Shown here piece by piece: positions 58,521 to 64,000 of a DNA stretch of 64,000 bases. Both the position numbers and the translations under genes were made by a program. The notes beneath the pieces were generated by a model. The model was not told where the DNA came from. It searched no databases and was given only the letters and a program-made list of their open reading frames with translations. The stretch is from Echinarachnius parma (taxonomy: Eukaryota > Echinodermata > Echinoidea > Clypeasteroida > Echinarachniidae), in NCBI GenBank assembly GCA_037951105.1, contig JBAMJV010005505.1, positions 1 to 64,000 on the forward strand. The letters run 5' to 3'. Position 1 is the stretch's first letter, and each line of letters begins with the position of its first letter.

Positions 58521-59127
58521 ATTATCCAGGGACCGTCTGAAAAATTGCGGTTTCCCGGTGAAAATGAACGAAAATACAATGGCGTTAATTAAACGGAGTT
58601 TTATTGGTACATTATTTCCATTTGTTTATGCTGTTAAAGGCTTTCTGTTATTTGTTATTTTTTCTGCCTAATTTATAGTTCAGATTTGTTCCTTATATCT
58701 CAATTATTCTGAAGATTATTTTTTAAAGATTGTAATGTGAATATTTTGTAGGCCAATCAATTGAATAAACTATGAAAGTAATATTATATTTACAGCCTGC
58801 ACATTAATAACGTTAACAGGTTAATGGAAGTTAAAACGAAATAGGTCACCTTATTTTGTCAGGACCCCTTCTGTCACCATTTTCGGTTTGAAATTCCATT
58901 CCTAAACAACATCTAAGTGGTTAAAACAAAATTCATGATTCTAGTATTTCAATCAATTTTTCATTCTCGACTTACGAACATTATGTAAACTTTAATCACC
59001 GTTTATGTTTAACATACACATGATGCACTGTACGTGAAAAGATATAAGTTTGTCGCGTAAGAGTAAAAAGGGTGTTAAGTCGAATTTGGCTAAATTTGAA
59101 TTACGAATACTATCTTGTATGTCGGTG
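58521..59127. other. AT-rich intergenic DNA, nothing recognised
   Basis: No continuation exon for the preceding block could be supported. Confidence 0.4.
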
Positions 59128-59135
59128 CCTCCCAT

Positions 59136-59658
59136 CAGTGTTGGGTATCTCGAGATCGATCTTGATCTCGAGACCAGTCTCGAGATCGGCATCAGTAATC
59201 TCGATCTTGTTCTTGATCTCGGACATTTCTGATCTTGATCTCAGAGGTTCTGATCTCGATCTTGAGCTGCGGATCTTGGTCTTGATCTTGATCTCGGACT
59301 GTCTGATCTATCTTGATCTCGAGACCAGTCTCGAGATCGGCATCAGTAATCTCGATCTTGTTCTTGATCTCGGACATTTCTGATCTTGATCTCAGAGGTT
59401 CTGATCTCGATCTTGAGCTGCGGATCTTGGTCTTGATCTTGATCTCGGACTGTCTGATCTATCTTGATCTCGAGACCAGTCTCGAGATCGGCATCAGTAA
59501 TCTCGATCTTGTTCTTGATCTCGGACATTTCTGATCTTGATCTCAGAGGTTCTGATCTCGATCTTGAGCTGCGGATCTTGGTCTTGATCTTGATCTTGGA
59601 CTGCCTGATCTTGATCTTGATCTTGATCTCGGACCCTCTGGTCTTGGACCCAACACTG
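59136..59658. mobile_element. hAT-type element with an internal 151-bp tandem array
   Basis: It begins CAGTGTTGGGT and ends ACCCAACACTG. The flanks CCTCCCAT (59128-59135) and CCTCTTAT (59659-59666) form an imperfect 8-bp duplication. The body is GATCTTGATCTCG-type sequence arranged as three near-identical units starting at 59161, 59312 and 59463. The unit is itself made of shorter ATCTTG/ATCTCG repeats. Confidence 0.78.
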
Positions 59659-59793
59659 CCTCTTATATTACAGGTATAAACGTGATGCGAAGTGTTCAGA
59701 TAGTAATTATTTCTAATTCGAGGAAAATTCATCAACAATTTTTATTAAAAAGAGCTACATTTGGTTTCTAGTTTCTACACAGGGTTTTTCAAA

Positions 59794-59981
59794 CATTAAA
59801 CATGTTTATCTCCGAAGTATAAAAAGGTGTCTTAGCACCCTTCTATTACTCTTTCTCAACCGACGAACTTGTAACATAATCATGAATCATTAAACATGTT
59901 TATCTCCGAAGTATAAAAAGGTGTCTTAGCACCCTTCTATTACTCTTTCTCAACCGACGAACTTGTAACATAATCATGAAT
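59794..59981. repeat. Exact tandem duplication, 94 bp
   Basis: Two units of 94 bp beginning CATTAAACATGTTTATCTCC are identical as read. The surrounding sequence (59690-59860) is related to 8240-8400. Confidence 0.95.
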
Positions 59982-60599
59982 CATGTGAACTTAACTTTTG
60001 GCATCGTAACTTTATATGAATTGCTCTATACCGCTTCATCTGGGGTGTCAAACAACACCACCGGCTTTCATAATTGCTTCGGGGTAATTTCGTAACGTAC
60101 TTTAAGAGGAAATTCATCGGCGAGTGAAAGTAGAGTGAAAACGGTAAGAGAAAAAAAAAAGCAACAGTCATATTATATCCAGGATGAAATATCGGAGCGA
60201 AAAACTGGGGAATTTGAGAACGTTGAGTTTGCCTTGCGGTAACGCGGAACATTCATTTCCCTCTCGAGTTCTCTCGCGATCAATAAATAAACTCGAAACG
60301 GTTAGATAATGGCGGTTAGGATAATGTAATGAATACATTATCTTCACGAAAAATTGCTTCTTTTACTCAACCTCTCTCCCATCTCGTGTACATTCTCTTA
60401 TCCATGTTATTTAAAGTTATTGAAGGGGTCAGTTATTGGAAGGGGGCAAAACATTACCAACAGGACAATGATTCCTATTACATTCGCCTAGAAGCTACAA
60501 TTATTAGGCCACTTGAAATTCTGTATACTGCGTTTCTTTAAATAAAAAAAAAGGCTGGAAATGTCACATCTTCCACTGTAATTAACAATGATAGATAGG
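59982..60599. other. Intergenic DNA, nothing recognised
   Basis: No exon or bounded repeat was supported. Confidence 0.4.
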
Positions 60600-61178
60600 C
60601 TATACCACGGGGAGAAGTGAGCCACCCTCAAGCTATTATTCCTCTTCTAACACGGTTCCATCATTCATGTATACAATTAGCCTATTAGGCCCCAGCCTCC
60701 TTGGTTTCATCGATTCCACATTTTGATCACATCAAGAGGCGTGCAAGAGGTATGCATAGAAGTCATAGCTAATGTAGTACTATATAGTAGCTTGTATAGT
60801 AAGAAAGTGAGCCCCCTCCAGCTATTTTTCCTATTCTCCATGCACGGTTCCATCATTCAGGTGCAATAATATTATGGGCCATCCTCCCTGGTTTCAACTA
60901 TACAACATACGATCGTATCATGCCAGGAGCATGCAAGCTATGCGAGGTATGTATAGAAGTCATAGCTAATGTGATGTAGTAGCTTTTACAATGTTTACGG
61001 TAATGAAATACAGTTGCTTTTACGGTAAGAAGGTGAGCCCCCTCCAGTTATTATTCCTATTCTCCATCACAGTTCCATCATTCAGGTGCAATAACATTAA
61101 TGCTCATCCTCCATCACATCGCGGAGCATTATACAAGAGGTATGTATAGAAGTCATAGCTATATGTAGTAGCCTTTAA
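60600..61178. repeat. Three tandem copies, about 200-220 bp
   Basis: Each has GTGAGCC(C/A)CC, GTTCCATCATTCA(T/G)GT, GTATG(C/T)ATAGAAGTCATAGCTA and a GTAGC end. The third copy is interrupted by the TTAA element at 61179-61716, after which GGTAAGTAAA resumes. Confidence 0.82.
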
Positions 61179-61716
61179 AGGGGTAGTACAGTTTTGGTAT
61201 GGCTGAGCTTTAGTAACCAAAACCTGCACAATAACATTACAAACTAATACATAGTTATAACTCCACCATGATCGAAAGGTATTGCAAATTACAAACGACT
61301 AAGTAAAAAGCCTGTTATCATTCAAAAAGCGCCATTAAGACACAAGAGGGCGCTCTCTAATAAGGCATTGGTTTCAACCATTTTTCATACAAAATTATGC
61401 ATGTGATGTTTTGTTGAAATAATGATTAAATAGAGAGATCATCAACAACTATTTAAAAACCGCTTTTGAACAAATTTTGAAAAAGTGTAAGCGTTTTTTT
61501 TTTTTCAAAAAAATCATCGTATTTATTTGGGGCCCAAATAAATTCGATCGGATATATTTATTGATATTTCAGCCATTTCTGAACCGATTTTGACCAAATA
61601 AAGTTTATTCTGCCATTAAAATTGCATGTTCTTTCAAATTCGACACTCAGTTTTTCATTACCTCACGAAAAAATTGTGTTGTGCAGCGCCCTCTCTACCA
61701 AAACTGAACTACCCCT
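61179..61716 (+). mobile_element. TTAA-flanked element, family AGGGGTAGTWCAG, copy 3
   Basis: TTAA at 61175-61178 and 61717-61720. Termini AGGGGTAGTACAG and CTGAACTACCCCT. It is inserted in the third unit of a tandem array. Confidence 0.88.
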
Positions 61717-61766
61717 TTAAGGTAAGTAAAAGCAGATGAATGAAACTCAGATAATAATATATTTAG

Positions 61767-61835
61767 CCTCTGAAGAAGATTCTGCTATAGGATCGAAAAT
61801 TTAGGCCCTATATTGACTCTCATAATAATAATAGA
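61767..61835 (+). repeat. Retroelement-like 3' tail
   Basis: CCTCTGAAGAAGATTCTGC, GGATCGAAAATTT and TTGACTCTC followed by (ATA)n match the minus-strand tail at 8649-8706. The (AAT)n end suggests target-primed insertion. Confidence 0.45.
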
Positions 61836-62455
61836 ATACATAATTAGGTTTATATAATTATGTAATTCTAACAAATAACATGCGAGATTTGGTTTTCAAT
61901 TCAGTTTTTAATCATATCGATACTATTTTTTTTTTGTAATAAATGAGCCGGTCTAATCGTACGTAAATTAATGGTCAAATTACAAACTTTGAAGTGGTTC
62001 ATTTGACCCGTTCAAAGGGAAAATTAACTTTAAATTAACAATTACATTTGTATTTTATGTCGCAACACACAAGAGATGGGTAACTTTTGTCTCACCCCCT
62101 TACTTCATCATTCTATGACCCCCACCACATCCATCACCACCACCACCATCACCATCAATACTACCACTAAAAGTGGGTCGCAACCACATCCTGCATGTTA
62201 GATCCCATTTGCTACACCATAAAGGAAAGGTGGAATCTATATACTGAAGAACGGACAGTTATGTTAGACCGTTCTTATAACATAGACGTAAGTGATTAAA
62301 AAAATAATAATATGTGAATTGCGTCGTTTGTGGCTAGGAAGTGGAGAAAGGAATAATGATGCCCAATTATTTTGCGGGTACTCGTCACAACAATGGACAC
62401 CCTTACTACGGGGGTTGACACTGCCTCCGTAACCTACTATCAGGACAAAGTCTAT
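61836..62455. other. AT-rich intergenic DNA with a short CAC-rich stretch
   Basis: CCACCACATCCATCACCACC near 62112 is a short imperfect trinucleotide run. Nothing else was recognised. Confidence 0.4.
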
Positions 62456-62459
62456 ACAG

Positions 62460-62890
62460 GTGGAACCCCTCCCCTCTTCCCCCCCCCCCCCCCCCCCTTC
62501 TCTCTCCGTTTCCCCCACCCCTTCCCTCCATCCTTCTCTCTCCTTTTTCATTAGTTTTATCCCCCTCTATTCCTCTCTTTGTATATGACTTGAGTCTCTT
62601 TTCATTTTCCTCTCAACATGTTCATCCTCTGTATATCTGAATAATGTCAAATGTCAATATTGCCCAACCTTATATCTGTCTGTCTGTATGTCTCTCTGTT
62701 TTCCTTTTCCCTTTCTTGGTGATCGTATGCGTCCATTCTCTTTGTCTTTCTCTCTTTATAATGTCAACCCTGTCTATGTCTCTTTTCCTCTTTCAACACG
62801 TATGTAAGCCCCTCTCTATATATCAAATTAAAGTTATTGGTTGAATATATATAATGCCATCCTCTTTCTCTTTCTCTGTCTCTTGTATAA
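62460..62890 (+). repeat. Pyrimidine-rich tract with a C run
   Basis: A C run of about 17 near 62480 lies in CTCTCC/TTTCTC-rich sequence that continues in patches to 62890, including CTGTCTGTCTGTATG. Confidence 0.75.
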
Positions 62891-63129
62891 TCATTCCCTC
62901 TCACTCGATCACAACTAACTGTCGAAGCACTGTACAATATAATGAATTAAGTTTAGGCTTCAATGAACATTTTGATTACTGTCTGGGTGAAAATAATGGA
63001 ATTCAATCAATGAATCAATGTCGAGGAGGGGAAATTTCGTTCAAGAAACATATTATAAAGGTGTGATGTATCACTACCATGACCTGGTATATGTTACTTG
63101 AGGGTTCCTGGCACTGAAACCAATGTACT

Positions 63130-63260
63130 TTGTTTAGGGGGAGATCTATTCATTCACCCCCCCCCCCCCCCCCGTCCAAAAAAAAAAAAAAAAAAAACCT
63201 TCCCCGCCCCCGCCACACCAAATAAAATACAATTTATATTTGCAGACGTACGCCACTGCT
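63130..63260. mobile_element. G/C-homopolymer element, right terminus
   Basis: A C run of about 17 followed by an A run of about 19, then the end GACGTACGCCACTG at about 63242-63259. The left terminus is not evident. Confidence 0.4.
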
Positions 63261-63374
63261 TCATGGTAACTTTCGATTTCATATATTCTTCTATATTATT
63301 ATTAGTGCTATACATCAGTTTGATAATTCCAGTATCAGTATATTGTTTCTTTCACGGAGCGAATAATTATGGTT

Positions 63375-63655
63375 AAGGGAAGATGGAGAGAGAATATGGA
63401 GAGTAAAAAGGGTGCGAGGGAGAAGGGTAGCTGCTAGGTGACGGAGAAGATGGAGGAAGAAAGTGAAAGGATGAGAGATGAGGAGGGGAAGGAGGATAAC
63501 GGAGGACGGTGGGGACGGAGAAGGGAGGAGGAGGAGGGGAGAGGGAGAAGGAGGAGGGGAAGGGAGAAGGTAAAAAAGGGAAGAGGAAGGAGGAGGAGGA
63601 AGGGGATGGATGGAGGAGGAGGATGAGGGAGGAGGAAGGATGGAGGGGGAAACGT
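63375..63655 (+). repeat. Polypurine tract, about 280 bp
   Basis: Almost entirely A and G (GGAGGAAG, GGGAGAAGG units). The apparent frames on either strand are compositional. Confidence 0.9.
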
Positions 63656-63659
63656 TGAT

Positions 63660-64000
63660 ATACCACCATCATGACAATAAGTAAATGTCCGCATCCGAGC
63701 TGTCATCGCTGTCGATGAAATCTTCAGTCGTGTATGGACTACCACGCCTTCAGCCTCGGGGAAACTTGCTGTCAATGACCGCTCAGAATCCTTTAAGTCC
63801 AGGCGGGATTTTAAAAAACTGTACACCGTATGGATAGGGTCAACTCCAGGAAGGAAGGAGATTGCCTGCTGCACGAAATTCTTCTATATACACAGATCAA
63901 AGTTGTTCAGTATTTATTACTCAGTATTATCCATTATAGTACATTATTTGTACGTAACAGATGATAATGCACGTGCATTCATCGCGTTAGGGTTTTCAAT
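63660..64000. other. Unassigned sequence at the right edge
   Basis: A minus-strand open stretch (63874 downward, 70-odd codons before the purine tract) has balanced composition but no family I recognise and no clear splice border. Confidence 0.3.

Noticed and set aside
63434-63874. 146-codon minus-strand frame
   Set aside because: Half is a polypyrimidine low-complexity run. The first 70 codons look more protein-like but no family or splice border supports them.

Overview
This window is from an animal nuclear genome. Coding sequence is split into phase-1 exons with GT-AG introns, intergenic DNA is AT-rich, and the space between genes is filled with microsatellites, tRNA-derived SINEs, LINE remnants and many non-autonomous DNA transposons. 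The one clear gene encodes an extracellular protein (signal peptide, THSD1-type N-terminal region, thrombospondin type-1 repeat, CUB-like domain). Together with long foldback transposons resembling those described from sea urchins, this suggests an invertebrate deuterostome such as an echinoderm or hemichordate. The species assignment is inference; no marker gene is present.

Layout. 1-5.2 kb is transposon-rich: a hAT-type element, a nested pair of small inverted-repeat elements, a 2.5-kb element carrying nine exact copies of a 14-bp motif, and two G/C-homopolymer elements. 5.3-13.7 kb (minus strand) holds the THSD1-like gene. Four exons are visible, and the good donor of exon 4 means the gene continues past the left edge or into unrecognised exons. 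Its introns carry a 1.6-kb foldback element, a TTAA-flanked element, a 400-bp AGT/CGT array and a 1.1-kb hAT-type element. From 13.7 kb to the right edge no complete gene was recognised. There are four weak candidates: a possible small secreted peptide at 19.5 kb (plus), signal-peptide-like exons at 24.6 and 26.4 kb (minus), and a CpG-rich block at 58.3-58.5 kb.

The rest is repeats: three TTAA-flanked element families, five hAT-type elements with exact or near-exact 8-bp target duplications, a 1.5-kb palindromic element inserted into a CR1/L2-group LINE, three tRNA-like sequences (one split by a transposon, one carried inside a transposon), and at least ten short tandem arrays with units of 30 to 220 bp. 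About thirty runs of ten or more G or C are scattered across the window, mostly inside one hAT-type group.

Functionally only the THSD1-like protein can be discussed. It is predicted to be secreted or cell-surface, with an adhesion or matrix role inferred from its TSP1 and CUB modules. Everything else concerns how transposons built and rearranged this locus.
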